A stretch of 50,104 nucleotides of DNA. Origin: Sporisorium sorghi (taxonomy: Eukaryota > Basidiomycota > Ustilaginomycetes > Ustilaginales > Ustilaginaceae). The notes beneath the pieces are model-generated. The model worked only from the letters and a program-made list of their open reading frames with translations, searched no databases and was not told where the DNA came from. The stretch is from positions 3,709 through 53,812 of the forward strand of contig JALCCG010000115.1 in assembly GCA_023212695.1 (NCBI GenBank), read 5' to 3'. Shown one piece after another: positions 20,709-31,779 of this stretch; position 1 is the first letter of the stretch; every line of letters starts with the position of its first letter. The translations under genes and the position numbers were made by a program.

Positions 20709-20815
20709 GGGTCTTTAGCTCAGCAGTAGAGCGGCAGACTTCGGTTTCTTCTGAAGGTTCCTTTCTCGAAAAGGTATTATTCTGCAGGTCGCGGGTTCAA
20801 TCCCCGTAGGACTCT
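20709..20815 (+). tRNA. tRNA-Arg (anticodon TCG) with 35-nt intron
   Basis: Cloverleaf read by eye. Acceptor GGGTCTT (20709-20715) pairs with AGGACTC (20808-20814). D arm GCTC/GAGC. Anticodon stem GCAGA (20734-20738) pairs with TCTGC (20781-20785). T arm GCGGG-TTCAATC-CCCGT. Anticodon TCG is at 20741-20743. The intron 20745-20779 follows position 37, the standard site. CTTCGG of the loop can pair with CTGAAG in the intron (20751-20756), the usual pre-tRNA fold. The A box (TAGCTCAGCAG) and B box (GGTTCAATCC) match consensus. Oddities are a D loop without the usual GG and a T discriminator base. Confidence 0.85.
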
Positions 20816-20816
20816 C

Positions 20817-20821
20817 TTTTT
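20817..20821 (+). terminator. Pol III terminator of tRNA-Arg
   Basis: Run of five T immediately after the tRNA 3' end. Confidence 0.7.
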
Positions 20822-20851
20822 CTTCGCGATTTGATGGTTTGATAGAACGGC

Positions 20852-20887
20852 ATTTTTTATTTTTTATTTTTTATTTTATTTTTTTCC
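20852..20887. repeat. Short ATTTTTT tandem repeat
   Basis: About five copies of a T6A-like unit, the last ones imperfect, between the tRNA and the 3' end of the aminopeptidase gene. Confidence 0.6.
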
Positions 20888-21060
20888 AGTGCTGAGGGGA
20901 CACTTCGTTCGGTGACACATCGGTGACAGCTCATCGGCTCTGGTACATCCCAGACGCAACGACAGCCTTCTCGCAACAAGTAAACAAGCGTTTCCAGACG
21001 GGTTTATTGAAAAGGGACAATGTAGTTTCAACGGAAGAGACATCGATTGGTTAAACATTC

Positions 21061-23229
21061 TCAAATGCGGGCAGCACACTGCCTCTTCAACCACTCGAGC
21101 GCCCTAGCATCCTTCTGCAGCAGAGGCGCCACCTTGGCCAGAACCTCTTGGTGGTAGTCGTTCAACCACTTCTTGTCCTCCCTGGTGAGCAGATCCGCAT
21201 CGATCAGCGAGACCTGGATGGGGCACATGGTGAGATGCTCGAAAGTCAAGTAGCCCTTGCTGCCAAAGTTGTTGGGCGTCTTTGCCGGGCGCACAATGAC
21301 GAGGTTCTCGATGCGAATGCCCCACTTGCCGTCCTCGTAGTAGCCCGGCTCGTTGGACACCACCATGTTCTCCTTCAAGCTGGTCTCGTTGAACACGGCG
21401 CGCGTGCCGATTCCCTGCGGGCCCTCGTGGACGTTCAAAAAGTGGCCCACACCGTGGCCCGTGCCGTGGCGGTAGTCGAGCCCATCCTCCCACAGCGCAC
21501 GGCGCGCGAGCACATCGAGCAGGTACCCCGTCGTGCCCTTGGGGAACACAGCGCGGTCGATGGCAATGTGGCCCTGCAGCACGCGCGTAAAGGCGCGCAC
21601 ATGCTCCGGCGCCGGCTTGCCAAAGTGCCACGTGCGCGTCACATCCGTCGTGCCATCGGTGAACTGCGCACCCGAATCGCACAGGTACAGCTCGTTGACG
21701 TCAATCGCAGGACAGCTCGCCGGATCAGGACTGTAGTGGATAATGGCCCCGTTGGCACCGGTGGACGAGATGGTGGTGAAGCTCTCGCCTCGGAAGTGGT
21801 CGAGCGACTGGCGGTACGAGCTGAGCTTGTCGGCACCCTCGGATTCGGTCACCTTGTGGCTGGCGTGCAGCTGCTCCTCGAGCCAGGCGAAGTACTGGCA
21901 GAGCGCGGCGCCGTCGCGGATGTGGCTCTGGCGGAAACCTTCGAGCTCGATGTCGTTCTTGATGGATTTCTGATCGCCCACGATGGATCGGACGATCTGG
22001 ACCTTTGCTGCTCCTCCGAGCGCCTCCTGCACGGCCAGGGACGCACTTTTACCGATGAGAATCGTGTCGCCTTGGCCGAGCTCGGCGCCGACCTTGTGGA
22101 GATCGTTGTAGAACTCTGCATACGGTCGAAGAGTCACTTCAGATCCGAGGCTGTTCTTGACGTCGTCGGTGAGCTGAGAGTCGTTGACATAGAGAAGGAC
22201 CTTGTCGAGCAGCACCAAGGCAAACGAGAAGAAGACAGGGTTGTACGGAACATCGGTGCCACGTAGGTTGAAGAGCCAGGCAACCTCGTCGAGCATGTTT
22301 GCCACAAAGCCGCGAGCCGATTTCTTCTTGATCTCATCGCGCAGTTCGCGAATCTTGTCGGACGAGGAACGACCGGCAATCTCGTCCTTGAGCACAAAGA
22401 TGGGCTGGCCCGGTCGCGGTGGGCGGTCGGCCCAGACCTGGTCGACGAGGTTTTCGCGGATGGGCACGAGGCTGGAGCCGATCTTGGTGAGCTCTGCGGT
22501 GATTTGCTTGGCGTCGTCTGCAGAGATGAGCGAGGCGTCCATGCCGATCTTGGAGTTGGCGGGGAGGTTCTTGGAGAGGTACTCTTGCCACGTGGGCACG
22601 CTGGGCTCACCCTGCTTCATGAGCGTCCACACGGTCGGCTCGAGCTGCTGGCCGGCTTGAAGGAAGTAGCGGCCGTCGGTGAAGAGGAGCGCCTTGTTGG
22701 TGGTGACGACAGCCGAGCCGGCGGAACCGGTGAAGCCAGTGATGTAGCCTCTGCGCAGGTCGGATTCGGCGGGGTATTCGGAAGCGTGCTCGTCGCCGGA
22801 AGGAACGACGTAGGCGGTGACGCCATGCTTGGCCATGAGCTCACGAAGAGCCTGAACACGCTGAGTCGTGTCGACTCGTCCTGTTGCGATGGCACCCATT
22901 TCGCTGTTGGAGGAGGAAGTGGAGGCGGATCGAGAAGTAGAGAGGTGCTGAAGACCGAACGCTTGTTGCTGAGGTCCCGCGAATCGAAGAGCTGCGCCGT
23001 TGCCGGAAGCTTGCAGCAGAGTGCCTCTCGATGAGGGGAGGTTCGAGGAGAAAGGGTTGGGCGACAGCTTGGTGAGAGCGACGCCAGAAGTAGACGTGTG
23101 GAGGGTACGAAGAGGAGGTGTGCTTGAAGTCGTTCTTGTTGCAGCAAGGGAGATCAGGGATGGACGAAGGGCAGGGAAGGCTTTAATAAGGATAAAAGTT
23201 GATCGAGCGGATGCAGCAGCAGCGCTCAT
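21061..23229 (-). CDS. AMPP: Xaa-Pro aminopeptidase P (M24B metallopeptidase)
   Basis: Single exon, 722 residues from the ATG at 23229. It removes the N-terminal residue before a proline using two metal ions, usually manganese. Residues 111-722 match the three-domain aminopeptidase P: two creatinase-like N-terminal domains (GVTAYVVPSGDEHASEY, YITGFTGSAGSAVV, LFTDGRYFLQA) and the pita-bread catalytic domain. Metal ligands are visible in LCDSGAQFTDGTTDVTRTWH (two Asp), HGTGHGVGHFLNVHEGP (His) and NEPGYYEDGKWGIRIEN (Glu), with the final Glu in YLTFEHLTMCP. Residues 1-110 are an extra leader with Arg, Ser and Thr and no acidic residue over the first 50, like a mitochondrial presequence. A second ATG at 22899 (MGAIATGR) gives a 612-residue protein, the usual cytosolic length. 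Two isoforms from two starts are likely. Confidence 0.95.
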   Translation of the reverse strand: MSAAAASARSTFILIKAFPALRPSLISLAATRTTSSTPPLRTLHTSTSGVALTKLSPNPFSSNLPSSRGTLLQASGNGAALRFAGPQQQAFGLQHLSTSRSASTSSSNSEMGAIATGRVDTTQRVQALRELMAKHGVTAYVVPSGDEHASEYPAESDLRRGYITGFTGSAGSAVVTTNKALLFTDGRYFLQAGQQLEPTVWTLMKQGEPSVPTWQEYLSKNLPANSKIGMDASLISADDAKQITAELTKIGSSLVPIRENLVDQVWADRPPRPGQPIFVLKDEIAGRSSSDKIRELRDEIKKKSARGFVANMLDEVAWLFNLRGTDVPYNPVFFSFALVLLDKVLLYVNDSQLTDDVKNSLGSEVTLRPYAEFYNDLHKVGAELGQGDTILIGKSASLAVQEALGGAAKVQIVRSIVGDQKSIKNDIELEGFRQSHIRDGAALCQYFAWLEEQLHASHKVTESEGADKLSSYRQSLDHFRGESFTTISSTGANGAIIHYSPDPASCPAIDVNELYLCDSGAQFTDGTTDVTRTWHFGKPAPEHVRAFTRVLQGHIAIDRAVFPKGTTGYLLDVLARRALWEDGLDYRHGTGHGVGHFLNVHEGPQGIGTRAVFNETSLKENMVVSNEPGYYEDGKWGIRIENLVIVRPAKTPNNFGSKGYLTFEHLTMCPIQVSLIDADLLTREDKKWLNDYHQEVLAKVAPLLQKDARALEWLKRQCAARI

Positions 23230-23925
23230 CTAAATGAAAACGGAGAGCGAGAGAGAGCAAGGGTTGGAGTGAAGACGAGAAGGAGGGTGTGATTATCGCC
23301 GTGCACTGTCGACTCTTTCTCTCAGCTTGTGCAATTTTGCAGCTTGGTCGGTGCCTTCACCGGCACGGCGAATTTCTCCCCTTGAGCAAATCACAAATCA
23401 CGTGCCGAAACAATTGTCGGCGCTCTGCCTTCCGACGTGCGACATTGCAATGCGCAGCAGCAACTCTTCTTGCTCATTGGTTCGCATGCTTTGGTCCAAT
23501 GTCATTCGCTCGGCTGCACACACTGTGCAAGTAATATCATAATGTGAGTGTGACCTTGTTGAGAAGGCCGGGGAATATGAGATGCATTGCAGACACGACG
23601 TATAAGTGAAATAAATGTATGAGAGCCGATGTGGTTGGGATGATGCTGTTCCTTCGCCGACGTTGCGGTTGCCGTTGCCGGAGCTGGAAATGGAGATAGA
23701 TCTAGTTGAAATACTTTTTTTTGAGAAAAGGAAATGTGCGCCAGAGTGTAGGTTGGTGGTGGTGGATTAGCCCGTTGAGTACTGTTACAGTGAGTCGAGA
23801 CGACTCTTGCAGAGAGAGATGATTGCACGGAAAACCTCGGAACTGGAAGAAGAGACGAGACGAGAAAGAAGATGGCAAGGAACCAGCATCCTTAAGCGTT
23901 GTTCGCTATCGCTAGCAAGGAGCGC
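23230..23925. other. Intergenic region between tandem minus-strand genes
   Basis: Promoter of the aminopeptidase gene and 3' UTR of the SAH hydrolase gene. I see no gene or RNA. Confidence 0.55.
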
Positions 23926-25316
23926 TCAGTACCTGTAGGTGTCGCGCTTGTAGGGGCCCTCGACGGGCAGGTCCAGGTAGTCGGCCTGCACCTTGGTCAG
24001 CTTGGTCAGCTTCACGTTGAGACGGCCAAGGTGGGCAAGCGCAACCTCCTCGTCGAGCTCCTTGGGCAGCATGTACACCTCACCGCGCTTGTACTGGCCA
24101 GCCTTGTCGTTCCAGAGCGCGATCTGGGCCAGCGTCTGGTTGCAGAACGAAGCCGACATGATGAACGAAGGGTGGCCAGTGGCGCAGCCCAGGTTGACCA
24201 GACGGCCCTCGGCGAGCAGGATGATGCGCTTGCCGTTCTTGAGCGTGTATCGGTCCACCTGCGGCTTGATGTTGCTGACGCTGGCAGCATTGGCCTTGAG
24301 CCAGGCAACGTCGATCTCAATGTCAAAGTGGCCGATGTTGCAGACGATGGCGTCGTCCTTCATGGCCTCAAAGTGCTTGCCAGTGATGATGTCACGGCAA
24401 CCGGTGGTGGTGACAAAGATGTCGGCCTGCGAGGCGACGTCGTCCATCACGTCGACCTGGTAGCCGGCCATCGAAGCCTGCAGGGCGTTGATGGGGTCGA
24501 TCTCGGTGACAATCACACGGCAGCCGTAGCCACGCAGCGACTCGGCGCAACCCTTGCCGACGTCACCGAAACCGGCAACAATGGCGACCTTACCGCCAAG
24601 CATGACGTCGGTGGCACGCTTGATACCGTCGACGAGCGACTCGCGGCATCCATAGTAGTTGTCGAACTTGGACTTGGTGACCGAGTCGTTGACGTTGATG
24701 GCGGGCAGCTTGAGCGTGCCCTTCTTCATGGCAGAGTAGAGGATGTGAACACCCGTGGTGGTCTCCTCCGAGACACCCTTGATCTGGTCGAGCAGCTGGG
24801 GGAACTTGTCGTGGACGAGCCAGGTGAGGTCACCGCCGTCGTCGAGGATCATGTTGGGGCCCTCGGGGTGAGCGGTGAGCGTCTGCTCGAGGCACCAGTC
24901 GTACTCCTCCTCGGTCTCGCCCTTCCAGGCAAACACGGGCACACCGGTGGCGGCGATGGCGGCAGCGGCGTGGTCCTGGGTGGAGAAGATGTTGCACGAG
25001 GCCCAGGTGACCTGGGCGCCGAGGGCGACGAGCGTCTCGATGAGGACGGCGGTCTGGATGGTCATGTGGAGCGAACCGGCGATGCGGGCGCCCTTGAGGG
25101 GCTGCTCGGCACCGTACTTGGTGCGGAGGGCCATGAGACCGGGCATCTCGCCCTCGGCGATCTCGATCTCCTTGCGGCCGAAAGCGGCGAGCGAGATGTC
25201 GGCGACCTGAAGTAGCACGGAAGGAAGAGGATACGATGAACGTGTCAGTTTTCTAGCAATACTTAGGGACAAAATGGTGTGCAAGCCATTTGGAAACGTA
25301 CCTTGTAGTTAGACAT
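23926..25316 (-). CDS. SAH1: S-adenosyl-L-homocysteine hydrolase
   Basis: Exons 25316-25302 and 25206-23926 on the minus strand give 431 residues, the family's normal length. The first exon holds only MSNYK; the 95-nt intron starts GTACGT and ends TTCAG, and the join gives [20 protein letters not shown]. The enzyme splits S-adenosylhomocysteine into adenosine and homocysteine, relieving inhibition of methyltransferases. Visible blocks are [63 protein letters not shown] with the catalytic Lys and Asp, the NAD site [15 protein letters not shown], and the C-terminal KRDTYRY tail that reaches the partner subunit's NAD site. A single-frame reading would start at an intronic ATG and give a wrong N-terminus. 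A 1.7 kb divergent region separates it from the septin gene. Confidence 0.97.
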
Positions 25317-27029
25317 TGTATCTGAGGAAGCAAGGTGGTTGTGAGAAGGGATGTAAGGAGAAAATATGGATGTGGTTGGGAAGGAAGAGGTAGGATGGCA
25401 CGGTCGCTTCGTCTTGAAGAACACCGCTGCTGGTGCTGCTGCTGCTCCTCTAGGAAGAAATCAGGTGTTGGCGGAGAGCGAGAGAGCGAAAAGAAACTGG
25501 CTCACCTCGTGCACCCTCTCTCTCTCTCTCTCTCTCTGCTTTTCTCTCTCGAACAGACCATCCTTTGTCAGTCAGTGCTCCTCTGGTGCACGTTTGCTTC
25601 GCTCTGCAGCAGCTGTCACGTCCAAAAATTTCAGACAGAAGATCTTTTTCTTCTTCCGTCTTGTCTTCTTCTTCTTCTCCTCGTCAGAGCCGCGCCACTC
25701 TCTGGCGCTGTTGCTCTGTCTCTGCAGATCTAGGGTCTTCTTCTCTTGAAGAGAAAAAACTTCTGCCAAAAGGGCCCTCCCTGCCTGCATGTGAGAAAGT
25801 CGTTTGACAAAATCGTTTGACAAATTTCAATTGTTCCGGTTTCAATTCATTTTTCTATTCATCGGTCGACGCTGCGTGACACGTTCTGTTCACCGCGACC
25901 TCAGCATCAGTGTGTCGGCCGTGTCCAAGCCGTCATTTCCTGTCAAGGCCACTTTTCGATGAGCCGAGCTGTGCAAGCCAGAATCTAACAAGTCTCAAAA
26001 AAAGAACAGCGCACGCGCCACCTTTTTTTGGCCAAAGGCTGGGAGACTTGCGGCAGAGGTAATTTAAATTTACTGTAAGGAGTTCTTCTGCGTTGGCATC
26101 ACACACTTTGCCGGAGTTTCTCTGTCACATCGCTTTCGAAGCTCTACGGTCCCACATCAAAGATTGGGGCGTCTCGAGGTTCCTTGTTTGAAAGTCAAGA
26201 GGCTGAGCTCGAGTGTGTGCCAATTCTGGAAGGCATCTCGACAGCTCGATAGGCTCTAAGCTGAGCGTCAAGATAGGGAAAGAAGAAAAAAAAAAGGGTC
26301 AGCAGGAACTTTGATTTCAGATCGCGATGTTGGAAAATCGGTAATGGCGCTCCCTGCTATACAGTATTTCCTTTTTTCTGACTACAAACTCGCAGAATGG
26401 GTTTTTTTTTGAGACACGCACATTTCAAAGGCAGGCAGGCAAGCGTGCGTGTGTCTTCCGTGCTGGATCCATCGAGCTGCGTTTGTGCGTCTCATCGCGG
26501 GCGCGGGGCGTGTGCGTGTGCGTGCGTGCGTGCGTGCGAGTGTGCGTTGCGTGTGCGTGTCTGCGAAAGAGGGCGTAATGAGTGACTTGGGCCAGCGCTG
26601 TGCATTGCTGTCTCTCCTCTCTCTCTCTCTCTCTCCCTCCCTTCTAAGCTGTTGCTCTCCCTCAACACGTCGTCTTCTGCTTTGCGCAGCATCCAACTCC
26701 ATCAACCGACCTCGCACCGATCGCACCATACTCATTCCCGCGTATCCGGCAATCTTCTTGTCATTGCTGCGCACATCATCCTACACATCCTCCTTCTGCC
26801 GTCAACCATCCCGAGCCTTCCCGTCCATCTCGCGATTCTTGCTCAATTGTCACTCGCACGGACGCTTACTTCACGAGAGAATACAGTTGTACGGCCTTCG
26901 ATCAACCACACGCGACCTAGCTGCAACATTCGTACTCCTATCTCAAGTGTTTCAGAACAACCCACCTTGACCTTGACGATCCATCCACCTGCTTCCGATC
27001 CACATCAACGAATCGCTTTCAAAGACATC
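25317..27029. other. Divergent promoter region, SAH hydrolase and septin
   Basis: No gene supported. It contains a CT repeat near 25519-25541, a GT/GC repeat near 26506-26560 and another short CT run near 26613-26635. The septin frame stays open upstream of its ATG for over 100 codons, but the translation is low complexity and has no homology I recognise. Confidence 0.55.
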
Positions 27030-28492
27030 ATGAACGGCGCTTCACACGAAACAGATGCTGCTGCACCCGCCGCTGCCGCCGTCGCCGCTGGACGAAAGAA
27101 GCTGATGGGCTACGTCGGTTTCGCCAACTTGCCCAACCAGGTGCACCGAAAGAGCGTGCGCAAGGGCTTCAACTTTACTGCCATGGTCGTCGGAGAGTCG
27201 GGTCTGGGCAAGTCGACGCTCATCAACACGCTCTTCAACACCACGCTCTACCCTCGCAAGGAGGTACCACCTCCTCATCAGGAGCGACCAAAAACGGTGG
27301 CCATCGAGTCGATCAGCTCTGGTGCGTTGGGCAATCCCCGCTTCTACCACTGGCAGGACATCTTGCTGACATCATTGACGTTTCCTCTTTCCTATGCTTG
27401 GCTCGCTTGCAGACATCGAGGAGAACGGTGTTCGTTTGAGGCTCAACGTCGTTGACACGCCTGGCTTCGGCGACTTCATCAACAACGATGAAAGGTATGC
27501 ACGACAAGACTGCAACAGTCTAGACCACACGCCTTTTTAAACTGCGACACTGACCTTTGCCCTGACCTCTACTTGCAACTCCCAGCTGGAAACCCATCGT
27601 CGAAAACATCGAGTCGCGCTTCGACAACTACCTCGAGCAGGAAAACCGCGTCAACCGCAACAAGCTCCAGGACAACCGCGTCCACGCATGCATCTACTTT
27701 GTCCAGCCCACCGGCCACAGCCTGCGACCCATCGACATCGAGTTCATGCGACGACTCCACCAAAAGGTCAACCTGATCCCCGTCATTGCCAAATCGGACA
27801 CGCTCACAGACGAAGAGATTGTCGCGTTCAAGCAGAGGATCCTCAGCGACATTGCCTATCACAAGATCGAGATCTTCCACGCACCCATCTACGAGATGGA
27901 GGACGAGGAGACGCTGCTCGAGATTCAAGAGATCTCGAGCAAGGTGCCCTTTGCCGTCGTTGGCTCCAACACCGAGATCGACACGCCCGACGGACGACAC
28001 GTACGTGGCCGAGCCTATCCGTGGGGCTTGATCGAGGTGGACAACGAGGAGCACTGCGACTTTGTCAAGCTGCGACAGATGCTCATTCACACGCACATGG
28101 AGGAGCTCAAGGAGCACACCAACAACGTGCTCTACGAAAAGTATCGAAGCGAGAAGCTGGCGGCCATGGGCGTCACACAGGACCAATCGGTGTTCAAGGA
28201 GGTGAACCCAGCGGCCAAAATGGCCGAGGAGCGTGCCATCCACGAGGCGAGGTTGAGGAAGATGGAGAACGAGATGAAGCTCGTCTTCCAGCAAAAGGTG
28301 GCCGAGAAGGAGGCCAAGCTCAAGCAGAGCGAGGAGGAGCTGTATGCGCGTCACCGCGAGATGCGCGATGCGTTGGAAAAGCAGAGGCAGGAACTCGAAG
28401 ACAAGCGCCGCAGGCTCGAGAGCGGCCGACCGCTCACGCCCGAAAAGGTCTCGCAGGCGACCAAGAAGAAGGGATTCTCGCTGCGAAACTAA
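27030..28492 (+). CDS. CDC3: Septin, Cdc3 type
   Basis: Three exons, 27030-27321, 27413-27494 and 27586-28492, give 426 residues; both introns are 91 nt with GT...CAG ends. Septins are GTP-binding proteins that polymerise into filaments at the bud neck and hyphal septa. The N-terminal block [20 protein letters not shown] precedes the P-loop GESGLGKST (about residue 55). Splicing restores [20 protein letters not shown], and G4 is AKSD (about 192). The septin-unique element [14 protein letters not shown] is present. A C-terminal coiled coil (about 335-400; [20 protein letters not shown]) ends in KKKGFSLRN. The FANLPNQ start, the coiled-coil wording and the KKKGF tail match yeast Cdc3 best among the core septins. 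The ATG used gives the expected N-terminus; it is followed by an Ala-rich stretch. Confidence 0.96.
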
Positions 28493-29191
28493 GTGAAAGG
28501 ACGCAATGTTCGAGGCGAAAGCAAATCTATTCTGACGGTTAGCTGATGGAGAAAGGGCCGAGTCCGAGCTGTCGCAAGGGAGACAATTCGGACAGTCGTC
28601 GAGAGGCGTTGGTGGCAGACGTGTCAAAAAGCTCATCATGCCTCCTTTCCCATTGCCAACCTTGTTTTGCTCGCCTCGCATAGCTGCTGTTGCGGCCAGA
28701 TTCGCCGACTCAATTCACGCCTTCTGCTTCTGGTTTTTGCAATACTAGCGACGTGTCATTTTCTTCTACTTCTCTGAAACAGAACTACAACCATGAGTTT
28801 GTGTGACTTTGCGAGTCTGGTCAAAGTAGAGAAGAGAGTCGGCCATTCCGTTCCTGACTCGTTTGAGTCGAGAGCCGAAGCAGCAGGCAGTCAGTCACGC
28901 CTCCGTCACTGAAAATGAATCAGCCCATGGACTCAGCGCTCTCGGAAGTGCCGATCCCTCTGAGAGCACTTTCGGCGAACAGCACACGCTCGGCCTTCCC
29001 GTAGCATCGATCTGCTCAAGGCTCTGCTGCTTCTGCTGGACTCTGCTGGAGGGCCAACGTCACTCGCATCGATGACTCTGCAACATAAAATCCTTGTCGG
29101 TCGAGCCGGAAGGGCGACGCCCTTTTCCCTTCCCTTGGCTGAGCTCCCGCCCTACCACCGTTACCTCCTTCGCTTCCAGTTGCATCGCGCT
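28493..29191. other. Intergenic region
   Basis: 3' end of the septin gene and promoter of the following + strand gene. An in-frame ATG at 29072 could extend the next protein by 40 residues, but that would bury its signal peptide. Confidence 0.5.
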
Positions 29192-31629
29192 ATGAGACTC
29201 ACGCCTTGCTCGTTCAGCGTTATCGTTTTCGCCATCTCTTGTTGCCTAAGCCATGTATTGGCTGTCCCCAGCTTGTTCCGTCGACAAGCATCACCCTCTT
29301 CCGAATTGGAACAGCTGAATCTCGATCCCGCCGAACAGCTCGCCATCTTTGGCGATACGGGTGAGTGAAGCGATGCGCATCAGCAAGTAGGCTAGACAAC
29401 TCACGCTGCACTGTCTGAACCGACAGACCACTCTCTCGCAGAAACGCACCATGGACAGCCATGCTATGCTCGAATCTACGACCAAGTCAAGGCAGGATGC
29501 GCCCGCGACTCTGAAATGGTTCCAGACCAGAGGATGCTCGGTGAGTACAGCGAACTCCTCTTCGCAGACAGCAAAGCTGACAGTGCTGCTAACTTGCCGA
29601 CGTTGCTTTAGCGTCTGTTCTTTTGACGTTGTGCGATCTACGAGCATCTAGCCAGAGCGTTCCTTGGGAATGCACCGCGGTGCAGGAAGCGCCGAATGAG
29701 GTCTCGCTGGAGCCTTGTATCGAGTGGGTTTTTGCCTCCTCTTCAGATTGTTCACAATCATGTCATCAGCTGAAGCGTTCCTTTCCCTACTACGCCGACA
29801 GAGCTCTCTCGAGGAGCACGCGCTATTGGTCCAGCTACGCCGGTTACCTTCGAGAAATCCCGCGCATGTGCGTCGCTCTGCAGCGTTGGAGGGACACCGG
29901 TAGGTTGTCATGCGAACCAGCAAAGCCGTCTGACTTTAGCAAGCAGAAAGCATGTCCTGACACCGTTCATTGCTTCGTCCCTAGATCACGCGAGGGAGAT
30001 GTACAAGGCGGCGACGCAGGAGAAAATTGCTTTGATCCGTCTCTGGCGTCAGAAAGCGGAAGAAAGCTCCGAGATCAGCAACGAAGAACGACTCGAGCGG
30101 CAAGAGTGGTTGTACAACCTGTCTTCTCTCAGGGCCCAGATGCAGGTCGACTCGCAGGTGAGAAATCTCTACAGAGGCCAAGTAGCCACCTTCGAAGCAG
30201 ATTTTGCTGACTGTAGCTTTTCTTCCACAAACTGCAGGATCTTTTGTCCACCTTCCGGTCCTTCCAGTCGAGGCAAATGGAGAACGAGAATGGCGTTACT
30301 CACGCTGTGCAGAATCTTGAGGCAGGTGCAGGGTCGGAACCTGTCGTCAGCATGGCGAGCCCGGTTGCTGACCTCCGAGGTTGTTTTGAACCGTTACAGC
30401 TCTCTCTCAAGCACGCCGCAGCTGCGACGGTCGAGGAGTACAGGGACGCATTCCAGCGGTATTTGGAGGAGTTGTCGTCGCAAGTGAGTCAAGGCCACAG
30501 CGCAAACTTCGAGTGTTTTGTTCATTGACGGGTCAAGCATGTTGTCACACCTTTGCCTCTTCTCAGCTACAACAAGCAGTCGATCAGTACGACAGCCAGA
30601 TGCAGCAGGCGATCGAACAACATTTCAGCAAAGCTGTTGCTTTGATGGAAGAAGGCCTGGCAGCACCATTGCAGGCCATGCATTCGGTCGCCCTCAGCCT
30701 GGAGTCTCGCACAAATGCTCTTGGTCTGCTTCTCAACGCACAGCACGACCTCGTATCCGAGCTGGCCTCTGCTTCAGCCGGAATGGTTTCTCTCCAGCGA
30801 ATGCACGAGGAACAATGGAACGACGAGCTCGATGCTCTTCGACAGATCCACACTGGATTTCAAGAGATTGCGAGAGGCATGAATGGGACACAGGGAAGTC
30901 TCGATGCGCTCTTCAAGTCACAGAGATACTCGACTTCATTCACGTTCCTCAATGGTGCTGCCTTTGCAGTCGAGCGCCTGTTCGTTTGGTCGGTTCGAGA
31001 GCTCGAGCATAGGGTGGGTCTCGACGTTGGCAATAGTGAGTGCAGATCAAAGTCGATCAGAAGCGAAACGCGGACCTAGCTGACAGCTTGATTCGGTCCT
31101 GAATCGCACAAGTGACGGCATGGAGATGCATCCGTTGGCTGCTCTTCTCTTGGCCCGACACGCTCAAGCTGAAAGCATCGATCGTCTACTCTGCCGCCAT
31201 CGTCAAAGGTCTGCTTGCCTCGGTGGTGCTGCTCAGTATGCTGTTGAAGAGCTTGTTGCAGCCCGTCTACTCGCTCTTGTGGTCCGCGTGTCGGTGTGTC
31301 ACGGTGAGTTGGAGGAGGTCCATGCGGTCGCGGTTCAAAACACTGACCCCCTTTCTTGCTTTCACGCTTTCGCACTGGAGCAGGGAGCAGGTGACGCAGG
31401 CGGGCAAACGGAGCACGATCCGCGCGCGGACAGTACAGATGAAGCGACTGAACTCAAGGTCAAAACGGAGCCTGGCATGGCAGAACCTTGGTGCGTCGTG
31501 CCTAGCGCGCCTGGCCGAGCTCAGATCGCTTCGCGCCGCAGCACGCCTTACGAAGCGCAATCGCTTGCGGATCAGCACGGATCGCGTCCTCTGCGACGCT
31601 CGAGAATCCACTGTCCTTCCGCGCTCTGA
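29192..31629 (+). CDS. KAR5: Kar5/Tht1-like nuclear-fusion (karyogamy) protein
   Basis: Reassembled from nine exons: 29192-29360, 29442-29540, 29612-29723, 29802-29899, 29985-30157, 30238-30483, 30567-31035, 31113-31303, 31384-31629. All joins keep frame and give 600 residues. Residues 1-24 are a signal peptide (MRLTPCSFSVIVFAISCCLS). A domain with six Cys follows (64, 76, 97, 110, 125, 150), including QPCYARIYDQVKAGC, LLTLCDLRASS, VPWEC and YWSSYAGYLREIPRMC. Long helices and coiled coils run to about 430, then several hydrophobic segments (about 425-515; e.g. SAAIVKGLLASVVLLSMLLK), then a polar tail. This order is that of Kar5, Tht1, GEX1 and Brambleberry, ER/nuclear-envelope proteins needed for nuclear fusion after mating. 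Alternative splice ends: exon 2 may begin at 29427 (adds 5 residues) and exon 9 at 31381 (adds 1). The family call rests on layout and Cys spacing, not an alignment. Confidence 0.78.
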
Positions 31630-31779
31630 GTTTATTCTCAACAATGATTTGCTTTGAATGCAATCTGCACTTTTTGACTTTGCCCTTGTGATGCAGGATG
31701 AGCGGCCAAGGACCGACCTAGTGTTACAGATGGTAGCCCTGACAGAGGGTTGTGAGAAAGGAGCGAGGCAAAGGCGAAA

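Noticed and set aside
21148..22266. 372-codon open frame antisense to aminopeptidase P
   Set aside because: Shadow frame of a confident gene.
23899..25215. Open frame of 438 codons antisense to the SAH hydrolase
   Set aside because: Shadow of a GC-rich, strongly codon-biased gene. Its translation is Val/Leu/Asp/Gly-rich without any domain.
7118..26080. AAATTTACTGTA present upstream of both the dioxygenase (about 7117) and septin (about 26067) genes
   Set aside because: A shared 12-mer in two promoters is well within chance for a 50 kb window.
26652..27029. Open in-frame extension upstream of the septin ATG
   Set aside because: It has no ATG until 27030 in a septin-like context, is low complexity and falls outside the known septin N-terminus.
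27569..28681. 370-codon open frame antisense to the septin
   Set aside because: Shadow of septin exon 3; Leu/Val-rich, with no family.
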